From: an uncultured Clostridia bacterium
Lineage (GTDB): Bacteria; Bacillota; Clostridia; Lachnospirales; Anaerotignaceae
Length of the DNA stretch: 6,919 bases
Reading direction: 5' to 3'
NCBI GenBank assembly: GCA_958420075.1
Contig: CATZIM010000088.1
Span: forward strand, 1-6,919
Shown here: positions 6,829 to 6,919 of the stretch, piece by piece
How the letters are laid out: the number at the start of each line of letters is the position of its first letter
Numbering within the stretch: the first letter of the stretch is position 1
Notes under the pieces: generated by a model
Told to the model about the DNA's origin: nothing
Database searches by the model: none
Seen by the model: the letters and a program-made list of their open reading frames with translations, nothing else
Position numbers and translations under genes: made by a program

Positions 6829-6857
6829 TTTACAAATATACCATGGTCGTATATCAT
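6829..6857 (+). promoter_or_regulatory. Predicted promoter of the right-edge gene
   Basis: A -35 TTTACA (6829-6834, 5 of 6) is followed after 17 bp by -10 TATCAT (6852-6857, 5 of 6). Transcription would start near 6864, about 36 bases before the ATG at 6900. The spacer and -10 contain the inverted repeat ATATAC-N7-GTATAT (6836-6854), with the smaller palindrome ACCATGGT inside it (6840-6847). The start point falls on another 8-base palindrome, TAACGTTA (6861-6868). Confidence 0.65.
6836..6854. repeat. Inverted repeat in the spacer and -10 (candidate operator)
   Basis: ATATAC (6836-6841) and GTATAT (6849-6854) are perfect 6-base inverted arms separated by seven bases. They lie between the -35 and -10 of the plus-strand promoter, and the right arm overlaps the -10. 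This is where a repressor would occlude the polymerase. The arms are AT-rich and short, so chance cannot be excluded. Confidence 0.35.
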
Positions 6858-6899
6858 AAATAACGTTAAAAATGACTTGGCAAAAAAAGGAGGGCTCCC

Positions 6900-6919
6900 A
6901 TGGAAAAACAGATCTGGAA
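6900..6919 (+). CDS. 5' end of an unidentified gene (partial)
   Basis: Only six codons (MEKQIW) and two further bases are visible before the right edge. The start is supported by AAGGAGG (6887-6893), six bases before the ATG, and by a good promoter upstream (6829-6857). It is the only plus-strand gene in the window and is divergent from rsmF, with 187 bases between the two start codons. No family can be assigned. Confidence 0.7.

Overview
The window looks like a chromosomal housekeeping segment from a low-to-moderate GC Gram-positive anaerobe, most likely a clostridial Bacillota. This rests on strong AGGAGG-type Shine-Dalgarno sites before nearly every start, sigma-A-like promoters with TACAAT/TATAAT -10 boxes, AT-rich intergenic DNA, and the short TalC/FSA-type transaldolase beside a full-length transketolase. 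A genus cannot be named from this alone.

Layout, left to right. Positions 1-34 hold the first 11 codons of an unidentified minus-strand gene, with a strong promoter and structured leader at 51-152. Next, all on the minus strand, come thpR (RNA 2',3'-cyclic phosphodiesterase, 183-740), tkt (transketolase, 825-2801), tal (transaldolase, 2895-3542), thrC (threonine synthase, 3770-5236) and rsmF (rRNA m5C methyltransferase, 5372-6712). At 6900 the start of an unidentified plus-strand gene runs off the right edge, divergent from rsmF. Every intergenic gap is shorter than 300 bases, and each is described.

Functional logic. tal and tkt form a two-gene unit for the non-oxidative pentose phosphate pathway, with a promoter at 3611-3639 and a strong intrinsic terminator at 757-806. 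thpR lies directly beyond that terminator, with no room for a promoter of its own between the terminator and its ribosome binding site. thrC has its own near-consensus promoter and a near-symmetric terminator. rsmF has a plausible promoter in the divergent gap. rsmF and thpR are RNA-modification and RNA-end-processing genes with no evident pathway link to the metabolic genes.

I see no mobile element, CRISPR array, phage gene, tRNA, rRNA or defence-type cassette, and no evidence of a previously undescribed system. The points worth a second look are regulatory: inverted repeats overlapping three of the promoters, and hairpins placed just upstream of the ribosome binding sites of tkt and thpR.
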